Shown here in pieces: positions 47,431 to 60,999 of a stretch of 64,000 nucleotides of DNA. Both the position numbers and the translations under genes were made by a program. The notes beneath the pieces were generated by a model. The model worked only from the letters and a program-made list of their open reading frames with translations. It was not told the DNA's origin and did no database searches. Within the stretch, counting starts at the first letter, position 1, and each line of letters opens with the position of its first letter. Source of the DNA: Alisma plantago-aquatica (lineage: Eukaryota; Streptophyta; Magnoliopsida; Alismatales; Alismataceae); NCBI GenBank assembly GCA_963693085.1, contig OY856410.1:885654335-885718334 (forward strand). Reading direction: 5' to 3'.

Positions 47431-48706
47431 AGTTGAGTGTTTTTGTGTGTCATAAGAGAGACATGTCGGTCTCCTTAGGACAAATGAATGTTTTGTTAGA
47501 AGTGTCCATGTTAGCAGGTATGTTGGCACAGTTACAAGTAAAGCCAACATTGAATTAGCAGATCAAATATGCACGATAGAATGATACCACGATACAATAG
47601 ATTCTGGCAGACTTGGGCAGTGAGAAGCGTGATGGATTCGATGAATTTGATGATGGGATATTGTGTTATCATGGTATATTAGTTGTGCCAGATGTAGATA
47701 ATCTGAGAATGTTAGTTTTGGAAGAGGCTCACTCTTCTATGTACGCCATGCATCCAGGTAGCACCAAGATCTATTAGAATCTGAAAGATCTATATTGGTG
47801 GCTAGGATTAAAGCATGACGTAGTCAAGTTTGTGGCTAAGTGTGCAGTGTGTCAGTAGGTTGAAGTTGAGCATCAGAATCCTGTAGGGACTTTGCAACCA
47901 TTTCCTATACCTCAGTGGAAGTGGGATCATATCACAACGGACTTTGTGGTTGGACTTCCAAGGACAACCAAAAGTCATGATTCCATCTGGGTAATAGTGG
48001 ACAGGTTGACTAAGTCAACATACTTTTTTCCAGTTAATACAACGTATAAGACTGAGAAGCTTGCACATGTGTATGTTGATGAGATAGTACGTCTACATGG
48101 TATCCCAACTACTATCCTGTCAGACAGAGGTCCTCAGTTTAGTAGTCACTTTTGGGAGCATTTGCATACAACAATGGGTACGCAGTTGAGGTTCAATGCT
48201 GCATTCCATCCATAGATAGATGGACACTCTGAGAGGACAATACAGACCTTGGAGGATCTGTTAAGATCATGTGTGTTATAGTTTATGGGAAGTTGGGATT
48301 TACACCTTACTTTGATACAATTTGCCTACTACAATAGCTATCAGAGGAGCATTGATATGGCACCATATGAAGCATTTTATGAGAGATGATGTAGATCTCC
48401 ACTGTGTTGGTACAAGATAGGAGAATATCGGCTTCTAGGTCCTAAGCTAGTGCAACAGACAACACCAAAGATCAAAGTCATTCAAAAACAACTGAAAGCA
48501 ACACTGGACAGTCAAAAGTCTTACATTGTTAATCATTGTAGACCTTTAGAGATCCAAGTGGAAGACATGGTGTAGCTTAAAGTATATGCTTGTAAAGGTG
48601 TTCTAAGGTTTGGGAAAAAGGGTAAGTTAGCTCCCAGATATTTGGGACCTTATCTTGTTGTCTCACATGTTGAGAAGGTGGCCTACAACCTAGAGTTGCC
48701 ACCTGA
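47431..48706 (+). pseudogene. Integrase of element A, C-terminus deleted
   Basis: The zinc region (AHSSMYAMHPGSTKI near 47725; KCAVCQ near 47840) is followed by a 107-codon open stretch (47892-48215) with DHITTDFVVGLPRTTKSHDS, IVDRLTKSTYFFPV and LSDRGPQFSSHFWEH. These contain two of the three catalytic acidic residues; the third lies in DGHSERTIQTLED (near 48220), after a stop. The C-terminal block (RFGKKGKLAPRYLGPYLVV) ends at VAYNLELPPE, and the frame then joins LTR sequence at about 48706. The chromodomain expected here is missing. Confidence 0.85.
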
Positions 48707-49070
48707 GTATGGATCTATTTTACTTATGTGTTGTTTAGTATTTTTTCCATTAATCATTTGTTTCAACCTTGTTAGATCTGTTAAGGTGTGGAGCATATAG
48801 ATAACCTATGGTCGAGATGAATTTTGATCTTCCATCATGGTTGTTACCTTTGGAGTAGTGCTTTTGACTGTGATAACCTCCTAACCCTAAGGATGGTTGC
48901 TACTCTAGTGGCTATGACACAACGTTGCTGCATGGTCACATAACCTATTGGTTGGCTAAGTATGAGAGTCGAGGCACATGTTCCAGTTGCATCATGATCA
49001 TAATTGGTTAAGGAGGAGTGGGTTTTGGTAAAATATCTATGGTTGTGTTGAGGTCTATATATGTGTGTGC

Positions 49071-49131
<61 letters not shown>

Positions 49132-51284
49132 AGTATATGAACGTTATACCTTGGCATGTCTTGGTCGCAACACTCCTTGGTGGAGTCATGGTCGTGATGC
49201 CCTGTTAGATTTTCATTAGTGTCGTGGTCGCAAAACCATGCTATGGTGGTATCTCAGTCGTGACTCATGAATAGGTGGTGGGTCAAGACACCTCATTATA
49301 TCTTGCCCTTTCTCGTGGTCACAACGTGATGTTGTAGGTGGTTGAGACACAACTTGTGGTGTCTCAGTCGTGACACCCTGTTGTTGATCAAGGTTGTGAG
49401 ACTTGGTGTATGAGGGGTCGAGATACTTATGTATTATGGCTGGTCGTGACCATGTGGGAGTGTTTCGATCGTGGCATATGTTATGAGAGGTCGATACCAA
49501 GTGTTGAGGGTGGTCGATACCATGTGTTGTGAAGTGTTCGAGACACCTATACATATGTAAGTACATAGTCAATACATAGTGTAATGTGCTACACATGGTG
49601 ATATACTTATGAATGCTTAATCATCAGTAGTGGTGATTAACTCTAGTATTTATCCAAACATGTGGGAGGTGATAGAATTAGATTTTAGTGGATGAGGGTT
49701 GATATGGAACCCTAATCAGATACATATGAATCCTAACCCTAATCTTATGATAACATGATGTATGCACTCATACTACTCAACACATTTAAAGTGCAAGAAT
49801 TACATGAATTGGTCTAATGACCAAGCAAGTGCTTTGGGCATAAATTGAGGGATTGATATTCCATAGTGATGTTATGTTGGTGATGACATTGTGAATGATA
49901 GTACTAAAAGTGCCATATGATCATGAGACAAGCTCTCATTTAATATGTTTTATATCTTCTGAAGTTGTAATCAATCTTTAATTTTGTAGAATTTGTTTAG
50001 GGTTTAAACATTGTAACTTGATTGATGCATTAAAAGATACCCAATTCTAATATCTAGTCAAGTGAAACATTAATCATGTATTTGCTCTGTACCATAGATC
50101 CATCTTCAATGCCAGTATCTAGTTGGATGGTGAAACAAGTAACTCCTACGGGAAACTCAGAGTGCATATTATTGAATATGCAGGGTATCAGTGGAGGTAA
50201 CTCCATGTATCCTTAAATTGTTGAATGTTTATTATAGAGCGACAAATGTGTGAGCATGTTCTCTAGTGTTGTGCCATATACCAAGGTAGACTAGTTGTTT
50301 TACAAAATCATAGCTTGACTATGAGTTTTTGTCTTCACAACTATAACTTTGACTATAAGTTGTTGTTTAGCAGTTTGGATGTTATGCCACTTCATGGCAA
50401 ACTCGAACTGACTGAGTAGTGTTGGTGATGATCATGGAGTCTATCTCTTCCATAGATCTTGTATGGCACTAATGTTGACTTAGCACTGGTCAGTTGGATA
50501 TGAGTGGTACACCTCAAATCCTCAGGTCATAATAATTAAAGTGATAATACATCCGAATAGTATATTTTCTTATGGTCAATATGAATCGCATTGTATGACC
50601 CTATGCCTTATTTCTTATACTATTTAGTTTATAACAGTTATACATGTTCTTCATATTTCTTCTAAAGTCATAAAATGTTCTATTGCTCAATTGCAAGTGC
50701 TTAAATCGCTTAACCAGTATTTACTAATTACTTAATTGCTCTATTATCTTACTATACTTATAATAATTGACGGTGAAGAGTTATATCTTTTATTGGGACA
50801 TTTGGTCACACCTCATGGGTTCCACAACTTTTTAGGTGGTCGTGGATGAGGAGGTCGAGTTCGTGGTGCAAATGCTGAGCAGCAAGGATTGCAGTAACTA
50901 TTAGAGGTTGGATATGCTGCCAAAGTTTTGTAGTAGAGTCCTACATGTCATCCGTGTACTCTCAGGTCTTGGGGGAGATTTTGTTGTTTTATATACTGAC
51001 ACATAGATTTTGGCTTCATGCCATGAGTGTATACAAATGGCATGCACATATGAACATGTTGTAATATGTAAAAATTGTGGTTTGATAGCCTTTGAACTTG
51101 GTATGTTTTTGGCATATATGGAATACATATAGCCTAAGTTGAAGGCTTATTTATAAAATAATTCCCCTTGAGATATTGAATTGCAAAGGGTTTTAAATTA
51201 CCCTAATTTATGGTAATATTGTTAATAGTGATAGTTTGACGCTTTGTTTTGAGTAATCTTTCTTTGTGTGGAAAATGCGTCACT
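48707..51284 (+). repeat. Partial 3' LTR of element A
   Basis: Starts with GTATGGATCTATTTTACTTA, matching the 5' LTR from 28551, so the first 1.7 kb of the LTR is missing. It ends TGCGTCACT (terminal CA mutated to CT) before GGGGT. Internal landmarks match: GTTAGATCTGTTAAGGTGTGG (48772), the AT run (49078-49128) and ACAACTTTTTAGGTGGTCGT (50825). Confidence 0.9.
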
Positions 51285-51289
51285 GGGGT
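51285..51289. repeat. Right target-site duplication of element A (GGGGT)
   Basis: Matches 26848-26852. Integrase sequence of C lies to the right. Confidence 0.8.
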
Positions 51290-52060
51290 AGTCCCTATTG
51301 GTGTTTTGTAGGCAGTACGGTAGGCCCATAATGCATCGGCAAGTTTCATGGACCAGTCTTTGTGGGTCTTACCAACAGTTTTCTTTAGAATCTCCTTAAT
51401 ATGCCGATTGTATACTTCAATTTGGCCCAACGTATGTGGGTGGTAGAGTGTTGCAACCTTATGTTTAACTCCGTATTTATTTAACAGTGCTTCAAACTGT
51501 CTTTCCCCGAAATGGGATTCTCTATTGCTGATGATGGTGTGTGGGACCCCAAATCTAGGAAAAATAGTTTTCTCAAATAAAATAGCTTTGGAGTCGCAAG
51601 ATGGGGGTTGCCACAACTTCCACCCGCTTGGAAACATAATAAACAACCACCAGTATGTATTGGTTTCCTCTTGAGGACGGGAATGGTCCCATTTTGTCTA
51701 TTCCCCAAACATAAAAAATTTCCACTTCTACCCAATCAAACATTGGCATCTCATTTCCCCTGGTAATGTTTCTGGAAAGCTGGCATTCTTTGCAGGATTT
51801 GACAAAAGCCATAGCATTTTTAAAGAGGGTTGGCCAATAAAAGCCTGACCGTAAGACCCTTGATGTAGTCCTTTCCCCTCCATGATGTCCTCTAATTGGT
51901 GAAGAGTGACACTCCTTCAGAATTTGAGGTACCTCTTCTTCCGGCACACATCTACGATACAGGTTGTCAGAACATCTCTCTAACAGAAGTGGGTCATCCA
52001 GTAGTAGTTCTTCAAATATGAAAATAGATTCTTGTTTTGATTGTGAGTTATATTAGGGGC
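51290..52060 (-). pseudogene. Integrase zinc-binding and core domains of element C
   Basis: The minus strand begins with the zinc-binding region: EEEVPQILKECHSSPIRGHH, then FVKSCKECQLS (near 51790). The core follows: [20 protein letters not shown] with the first catalytic Asp, [11 protein letters not shown] where the second Asp is replaced by Asn, and [14 protein letters not shown] with the Glu. The end reads [19 protein letters not shown], where element A cuts in. The domain continues at 26847. Two frameshifts (near 51600 and 51735) are evident. Confidence 0.85.
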
Positions 52061-52663
52061 CAGTTATTCACAAGGCCAAATAGTTATAAATATCAGCGAA
52101 CCATAGCAGATTAGGTTCAACTGACTTGGCCATCACCAGAGCTTTGTCTCCATAATTTTTGTTCACTGGAATTTAATTCTCTTATGTGACCATGATCCTT
52201 GATAAGTGGTCTACAACCACATTCTCCGTCCCTTTCTTATCAATGACTTTGTGGTCAAACTCTTACAACAATAAAGCTTATCTCAACAACCTTGTCTTTG
52301 TATCTTTCTTTTGCATCAGGTACTTTATTTCCCCATGGTCTGTATAAACTTTCACCTTGGATCTTATCAAGTACGATCTGAATTTAAAATCAAACACTAT
52401 TCCGACATTTTTCTTTATGTGATGGTGTAATTGACATAGGCTTCATCAAGAGTTCAACTGGCATAATAGATTGTGTGATGCTTCTTATCCTTCCTTTGTC
52501 TAAGAACCTCCCCAATGGCATAATCACTAGAATCACACATGCTTTTGAGTGGGGGGGCTTGTAGGATGGGGGCAGTAGTTAAAGCATTCTTCAGGACATT
52601 ACATGCTTCAAGGCACTTATCATAAAAATCAAACTCTACATCCTTTACCAATAGGTTAGACAA
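52061..52663 (-). pseudogene. RNase H of element C
   Basis: Removes RNA from the cDNA hybrid. Opens with MSNLLVKDVEFDFYDKCLEA, then LKNALTTAPILQAP and CDSSDYAIGEVLRQRKDKKH with the first catalytic Asp, then TIYYAS (52454-52663). Further left the frame is lost, but the VYTDHGEIKYL-like piece near 52330 and the EFDHKVIDKKGT-like piece near 52240 are readable in other frames. Typical gypsy RNase H, inactive. Confidence 0.75.
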
Positions 52664-53599
52664 GGGCTATGTTATTTTAGAGAAGTCTTTAATAAATCTT
52701 CTATAATACCTTGCATGGCCCAAGAAACTTCTCACTCCCTTCACTAGTTTTGGTGGTGGGAGTTTGTATATAGCCTCGATTTTGCTTAGATCAACCACTA
52801 TTCCTCTCTTAGAGATTTTATGCCCTAGTATAATGCCATCTCTCACCATGAAATGACATTTTTCCCAATTCAAGACTAGATGTTTTTCTTCACAACATCT
52901 TAGAACTAAAGACATATTTGTATGACACTTATCAAACAATGTGCCATGTACAGAGAAGTCATCCATAAATACTTCCACGATATCTTCTAGGAAATCTGAA
53001 AACATAGAAATCATGCATCTTTAGAAGGTAGCTAGCGCATTGCACAACCCAAACGACATTCTTCTGAAAGCGTATGTGTCATAAATATAGGTAAAAGTAG
53101 TCTTTTCCTAATCATCTGGATGGATCGATGCTTGATAAAATCTAGAGTATCCATCCAGAAAGTAGAATTATGAATGATGTGCCAATCTTTCCAATACCTG
53201 ATTAATAAAGTGGTCTTTCCTTGTAGAAACATTTAATTTCCAATAATCTATGCACATATGCCAACCTATTACGGTTCAAGTTGCTCCCTCATATCCACTC
53301 TCTCCTCTTACAACAATCATTCCTACTTTCTTTGGTACAACATGAATTGGGTTGACCCAATTGCTATCGCTTATAGGGTATATGATTCTTGTGTCTCTCA
53401 ACTTGATGGCTTCCTTCTTAACAACTTCTTTGAGCATCTGATTGAGCTTCCTCAGTGGTTGGGCTAACGGCTTGGCTATGTCTTCCAGGTTTATGCCATG
53501 CATATATAGGGATAGGCTCAGGCCCTTGATATCATTTGTGGAATATCTTATTGCTTTCCTGTATTTCTTGAGTTTGTTTAACAACTTTTCTTCTTGATA
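52664..53599 (-). pseudogene. Reverse transcriptase of element C
   Basis: Minus strand. The N-terminal part (53584-53276) holds IKGLSLSLYMHGINLED, KEAIKLRDTRIIYPISDSNW and NPIHVVPKKVGM, the Athila RT entry with its I.P.SDS.WVSPV.VVPKK-type motif. The palm region near 53230-53030 is frameshifted but readable (LPFMDQMLERL-like remnants). The catalytic motif VEVFMDDFSVHG is intact at about 52970, followed by ILGHKISKRGIVVDLSKIEA and VRSFLGHARYYRRFIKDFSK. Confidence 0.85.
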
Positions 53600-54400
53600 T
53601 CATGTCAGAGTGGAGTTTATAATGATGAGATTTCTTTCCTCATTATCCATAAACTTGTATTTCAAGCCTTCAAACAACTGTTTTAACTCTGGTTTTGGTT
53701 TTGGTGCAACTTTCTCTTCCGACATCTGTTCTAGCAAAACATACTTCACTATTTCCATGATACCTTCTTCATCACTGAAATCTTCCTCCGATTGGTTTAA
53801 ATAATCCAAAATTTCTACTACTTTGAGATCTTCCAAATTGGTATCTGGATTATTCAAGGATCGCATGAGCAGATCTACAATGGCATTGTCCTCCTGCACT
53901 TCCTCACAATATTGAGTGTAGTTGTCCATAAAGTAGACCGACTCAAAAAGAGAAGGTCCTCTCATAGCATCCTGGACATGAAAGTCGATATGGTCATTTC
54001 CAACTTTGAGAGTGATGATTCCTTCTACCACTTCGATCAAGGCTCTACCGGTGGCAAGGAAGGGTCTTCCAAAGATCATTATGCATGTAGGATCCTCAAC
54101 GGTGTCAATCACCACTATGTCAAAAGGTATAAAGAATCGCCCAACATGAATTGGAACATCTTCTACTATTCCCACTGGCTTCGTGAAAGTGTGATTAGCT
54201 AACTCGATACTCATTTCATTTTTCATCATGTTTGTTAGTCCCAACCTTTGGGCTAAGGAGAGAGGCATCAGACTTATGCTTTCCCCTAAATCCACTAACC
54301 CTTTTCTTTCCACATTATCTCCAACATGAAAGGGTACAATAAATGCCCCATGATCTTTCTTCTTGGTGGGCATCTTAGCTTGGACAAATGCACTAGACAT
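53600..54400 (-). CDS. Aspartic protease domain of element C (open 266-codon frame within a dead element)
   Basis: The longest open frame of the window. Polyprotein-processing protease of an Athila element: FIVPFHVGDNVERKGLVDLG leads into the active site DLGESISLMPLSLAQRLGL (Asp near residue 36; D-L-G-E replaces the usual D-L-G-A). Next come NHTFTKPVGIVEDVPIHVG, PFDIVVIDTVEDPT and IFGRPFLATGRALIEVVEG, then an acidic linker (YLNQSEEDFSDEEG). The first Met shown is internal to Gag-Pol; no separate start is expected. It is open by chance preservation, because the flanking gag and RT are broken. Confidence 0.8.
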   Translation of the reverse strand: MSSAFVQAKMPTKKKDHGAFIVPFHVGDNVERKGLVDLGESISLMPLSLAQRLGLTNMMKNEMSIELANHTFTKPVGIVEDVPIHVGRFFIPFDIVVIDTVEDPTCIMIFGRPFLATGRALIEVVEGIITLKVGNDHIDFHVQDAMRGPSLFESVYFMDNYTQYCEEVQEDNAIVDLLMRSLNNPDTNLEDLKVVEILDYLNQSEEDFSDEEGIMEIVKYVLLEQMSEEKVAPKPKPELKQLFEGLKYKFMDNEERNLIIINSTLT

Positions 54401-56574
54401 CTAGGCTAGGTGAACTGTCTCGATGTGATCTTCCCTTCTTCTTTTCCTAACAAGATCCTTGAAGAATTTTACATATGTGGGCATTTCCTCAATTGCTTCA
54501 AGGAAAGGGACGTCCAAGTGTAGCTTTTTTACAGCTTCCATGAACTTCTCGTATCTTTTCTTGAGATATGCCTTAATTAACTTGTAGGTAAATGGGATTC
54601 TTGGTGAATAGGGACCTTTTTTTGGTGAACGCTTCTTCAGTGGGATATGTCTTCTTAGTCTTTGCACTTTTCATCTTTTTGTCTTTTTCTTCACTCTTGT
54701 CCTCATTCGCAGTCTCTTCCCTTTTAGATTCCTCCTCTACTATAGTGGCTTTAGTTTGTGGTTTAGTAGCACTTTCTCCTTGGTGAATTTCCTCTTGTTG
54801 CCCCTTGACAACTTTTCCTGATTGAAGAGTAGACATCTTTGTCGTCTCCGTGTTTGAGGGAATCTTTCTTTTGGGAATCTTCATGAGATCAAAGAGTTGT
54901 ATGAGTTGCTAGTCAATCTGCCTGTGATGTGTTTGCCTGTCTAGCATCTGAGTCTCCATAATGCTCAAAACACCAATGTTTGTTATGGCACTTTGAGTTA
55001 ATTGTTCATTAATGGTTGTCTATCTCTTTGCGAATTCGAAAAGCTCTGACACCAGGTTGGACTTACTATTTATTATTACTCTTACTTTGATCTTGGTCTT
55101 ATTTCTTCCTCTTTTTATTCTTGTTTTGATACTAGCCTTGACCTTGTCCTTGGCATTGATAATTGTTCCTGTTCTGTTGGTAAGTCGTAGTTTTGGTGTA
55201 CTGAGTTTGTCCACCTCTTTTCTCAAATACTAGTGGAGGCTTGGACAAGCCGCCCAGTTGATTAGTATTCTCAGCAACATCTTTGTTTTCATAGTTAAAA
55301 CCAGGGTGATCTAGTCTTTAAAATTTCACATAGGAGATGTTCTCATTTTCATCCTCATCTTCACTTTCAGATTCATCTTCTGGTTGAGTGTAGATACAGT
55401 TATCTATGTCGTGCCCTCCTTCACTATAGGTGACACATTTCATAACTTTTCAGTCTTGACCTTGCCTTTTCCTCTAATATCTTTCAATTTCTTGATATCT
55501 AGAGCTATCTTTTGGATTTGTTAAGTTATGTTATCTGGAGATTTAGCCTCAACAGAGGGTCCTTCAGAGTTAGCCTTCTTCGTTGATCTCCTATCACTTC
55601 TTTTGTATTCCATACATGCTTGGAGTGCAACCATGTAATCAATAATTAGCATGGTATTTTTCAACTTCTTACCAAGGAAATCACTTCCAACAGCGGCATT
55701 CAGTGAAGTCTGCTCTGTGGGAGTTAACCGATTGTAAAATGTGGTCACAAGAAAACCATTGTCATAATTATGACAGGGCAACCCCTCTGATATTCTTGGA
55801 ATCATTCCCATACTTCGTGAAGATTCTCTCTAGGTTTTTGCATGCATCCAGTAATATTGTGCTTGTTCCCGATGGTCTTCTCGGTTGGGTAGAACTTTGT
55901 GACAAAAGCATTGGCTAGAGGTCTCCATCCATTAATGGATTTGTGAGGCAAGCTAAGATACCAGGACAGAGCCTTGTCCTCTAGAGATAAGATGAATCCC
56001 TTGCTGATATATAACTTCCTGTGGCACTCTCTTCATCTTGATAGTTTCATGGATGTTCTTAAAGGTGTCAAGATGATGATAAGGATTCTCGTTCTTTGAG
56101 TTACCTCTAAAAGATTTGTTTTAGATCGTGGAGATGATTGTGGGTTTCAGCTCAAAATTTACAGCATCAAACTAGGGAATGATGAAGGGGCATCTAGATT
56201 CGTTAGCTCTATTTGTTGCCATTTCTCTAAGGGAACAACATTCTTCTTCTTCCTCTTCCTCACCCTCTTCGTCGTCACAATTATTGTCTTCATACTCGTG
56301 ATGGTTCCTCCAGTGTCTTCTTTCTCGATGACAACAGTGGTCATCATGGTGCCTTTCATCGCGCTCTTCATATTCACAACATTCTTCACACTCTTCTTTG
56401 CTATTATGATGTCTTTCATAGCTCCCTTTTCTAGTTCCATCTGAATTGTTGTCGTCACGTTCATACTCAATTATTGGAAGAGTTTAGAAATCCTCTACTC
56501 GTGGGTTCTGACCTTCTTTAGCATGTCCTCTACCACATCCACTGGGAGGTCGTCCTCCTCTGTGGGGTGGCATG
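54401..56574 (-). pseudogene. gag of element C
   Basis: Start MPPHRGGRPPSGCGRGHAKE at 56574. It runs through an Arg/Asp/Glu/His-rich stretch (ERHHDDHCCHRERRHWRNHH, near 56350) and the acidic DDEEGEEEEEEE to the capsid block (NPYHHLDTFKNIHETIKM near 56080; FYNRLTPTEQTSLNAAVGSD, 55745-55680). The zinc knuckle position near 55445-55400 reads CVTYSEGGHDIDNC, with the second Cys lost, followed by an acidic tract. A Lys-rich stretch (KVKASIKTRIKRGRNKTKIK) and the linker with LHLDVPFLEAIEEMPTYVKF (near 54510) lead to protease. There are stops and frameshifts throughout. Confidence 0.8.
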
Positions 56575-56787
56575 TTGATGTGAAAATTGAATAAGGTGTT
56601 GTCTAAACCTACTTCACCAAAAGCTACCTAAACAGTTTACACATTTGAGTCAGAAAACTAGATGTATGGAATGAATTAAGGTAGTTAGATGCGGCAGATT
56701 TATAACTTGTGCAATCAAGTCTATTGCTAAACTTGAGGCATGGGTGTTTGGTGAGTATACTCATGTTCTTAACATTACCATTTTGCC
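56575..56787 (-). other. 5' leader of element C
   Basis: About 210 bases between primer site and gag; no ORF of its own. Confidence 0.6.
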
Positions 56788-56808
56788 TTGTCCCCAACAA
56801 TGGAACCA
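56788..56808 (-). other. Primer-binding site of element C (tRNA-Asp type)
   Basis: The minus strand reads TGGTTCCATTGTTGGGGACA, a decayed form of the Athila primer site TGGCGCCGTTGCCGGGGA. It lies 5 bp inside the 5' LTR. Confidence 0.75.
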
Positions 56809-56813
56809 AAAAG

Positions 56814-58391
56814 TCAATCGGCCTAAATCACACGTCCAAAATGAATCAGATTTAGAATAGTCGGACACTTAAATTTGTAACCCGACTTCTTAGAACCCTA
56901 CAACTATTATATGGGTCTGATGTAGTGATTGGGGGTCGATCCCCCTGAATAAGGGTGGTAGGTGCTAAGAATGCAGAATCTTATCTCAATTACACTAACC
57001 AAGGAGGTAGATTTAAAGGGTGTTCCTCACAGAATGGTACTATTCCAAATAAGCAAAACAAGTAGAGAAAGATAAAGAAAGAGAACAAAGAAAACAAGCA
57101 CTTGGTAGCAATATATGGATGGGAACTTGGATTGGGTTTCACCTACTAAGATCTCCCACCAACATGCAATACTCACACCCTTTATATACCCCTAGTGAGA
57201 TTACAAGCAATCATTGTATATGTCTATTCCCTCCTCTCTCAAGCTTAGGATGGATCTACATTATAAGGTTGTCTCTCTCTCGAGATGGCAAACATTTAAT
57301 CTGTAAGGTAACTATTCAATCAATAGCTTTAACATTCCAACATTCTCTTACATTCATGTAACTCGAAAACACTTAGATAAGGCTAGTACTTATCTTTCAA
57401 GGCACTAACAATCAAACATCACAAGATGGTATCTAATCATTCAAGTGAAGCATTAAGACAAAGTGAATGGAGATAATCTTTGCTAAGAGCATATATATTC
57501 AAATGGATGTCAGTATATACATGTTGGGAGAGCCTTAGTGTCTACACCCAACCCAAAAATGTCTTTAGCCGCTCGTTCTCATGAGCATCATTATGAGATT
57601 ACATGGGTTAAGATACATCAAGATAGATGAAGGGGTGGATAAATAATGTAGAGGGAAATGACAGATCTAAAGAGAGAAGAAGGGAATACACCAACAATAC
57701 TCCTTCAGATCTGGATCTGGTGTTGGCGTAGAGGATGGATGGTAACTCCTACTTTCAAAGAAGGTGATGGATGAACTTCTCTCTCCTTCAAATTTCATCT
57801 TCGGAGATCCAAGATTGATGGAGAGGCTGGTGAGCGAGTGTGGAGTACGGCAGCACTTCATTGTCTCATGATGATGTGACCCCCATGTCATGGGTGATGT
57901 CAGGTCTATTTATAGTCATGCATAACCGACTTAAGAGACCCAAGTAGTCGTAGGAAGTTATTCAACTGCAAGGGTAGCATAAGTGCTTCGATTGCAGATG
58001 TGGCAGGTTTAGCGACCGCTAGAGACCTCATGGTGGATTTGATTGCAGGAGTAGTCAAGGTAACCGACTGTTGTGCTTCTGCTTCTTCGGCCAAAAATAG
58101 GGTTAGTGATCAGCGACCGCAGAGGCAATTCACATGCTTTCATCATTGAGGAAGGGTTCTTTGTTGGTCATTGGGGATGGTGCTTCTTCACCCATAGAGG
58201 GAGTTGATGATTCAACGACCGCTGGAGTGGCTTCCTCATCAGTCGCTAAAGTTTGTGGTGTATTAATAATATGGTAAGATTAGTGAATCTGGGGTCAACA
58301 ATGACAAGAATTATCTATATAAAGTATGGTAAATATGACAAAATGGAAGAAAAATATATAAGCTAATGATCACAAAAAATGGAAATTATCA
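56814..58391 (-). repeat. 5' LTR of element C (1578 bp)
   Basis: Pairs with 2053-3937. On the minus strand it begins TGATAATTTCC (58391) and ends CCGATTGA (56814). It lacks the 300-bp insert found in its partner. The final CA is mutated to GA. Confidence 0.85.
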
Positions 58392-58396
58392 AGGTC
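58392..58396. repeat. Right target-site duplication of element C (AGGTC)
   Basis: Compare AGGTT at 2048-2052. The copia RNase H reading resumes directly after. Confidence 0.75.
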
Positions 58397-58710
58397 TGAT
58401 GCATTGCTACCTCTAACATACAAGATGAAGTTGTATGGATGAAGAACTTCATTCATGAGCTAATGGTGGTACCATCCATTAACAATATAGTATATCTGTA
58501 TTGTGACAATAATGGATTCTTTGCATAATCTAAGGAAGGCATATCACATTAGCATTTGAAGCACATATTCTAATGATGTGTTCTCATAAGAGAGATCATT
58601 CAATAAGTAGATGTGAAGATTTGTAGAGTACCAACTAAAATCACTTCCATAGAGAAAACATGATGATCATGTTACATCACTTTGATTTAGATTCTTATAA
58701 GTGAGTGGCT
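58397..58710 (+). pseudogene. Ty1/copia RNase H region, 3' fragment (element D)
   Basis: The + strand reads DEVVWMKNFIHELMVVPSIN and IVYLYCDNNGFFA, the conserved end of copia RNase H, then HLKHIF and IREIIQ and a VKICRVPTKITS-like block with stops between. This is the continuation of 1848-2052, displaced by element C. Five or more stops show it is dead. Confidence 0.85.
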
Positions 58711-58718
58711 CTACTGCA

Positions 58719-58872
58719 AGTGGGAGATTGTTGGTTGTATGCCTTGAGATCCATTTATATAATGAATATAACGTCAAAATTTGTAATTTGTTTGATTATT
58801 AATAGTAGTGATTCATTTATTATGCTTGCTCAAATATGAAACATTAAATAAATATAATAGTATATGTATAAT
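58719..58872 (+). repeat. Copia polypurine tract and truncated 3' LTR (element D)
   Basis: AAGTGGGAGAT (58719-58728, the usual copia polypurine tract) is followed by an LTR starting TGTTGGTTGTATGCC at 58729. Only about 144 bp of LTR remains before plastid-like sequence begins near 58873. Confidence 0.75.

Positions 58873-60999
<2,127 letters not shown>

Larger units (their letters stand above)
26853..51284 (+). mobile_element. Tekay/Del-like Ty3/gypsy element A, split by element B and truncated
   Basis: A + strand element with a 5' LTR (26853-31326), degenerate tRNA-Met primer site, gag, protease, RT, RNase H, integrase and a partial 3' LTR (48707-51284), flanked by GGGGT. Element B (32692-45573) interrupts the end of gag. 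A deletion at about 48706 removed the end of integrase, any chromodomain, the polypurine tract and the first 1.7 kb of the 3' LTR. Its pol resembles that of B, so it is placed with long-LTR chromoviruses, but its own chromodomain is lost. Confidence 0.85.
2053..58391 (-). mobile_element. Athila-type Ty3/gypsy retrotransposon C, split by nested insertions
   Basis: Minus-strand element defined by two related LTRs (2053-3937 and 56814-58391), a tRNA-Asp-type primer site beside the right LTR, a polypurine tract beside the left LTR and near-identical 5-bp flanks. From right to left it has gag, aspartic protease, RT, RNase H, integrase and a third ORF, the Athila order. Its own sequence is interrupted by E (6115-11752), F (about 15000-25604) and A (26853-51284), plus a 300-bp insert in the 3' LTR. 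Removing these leaves about 15 kb. Every ORF is disrupted, so it is inactive. Athila assignment rests on the protease and RT style, the tRNA-Asp primer site and the extra ORF after pol. Confidence 0.85.
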
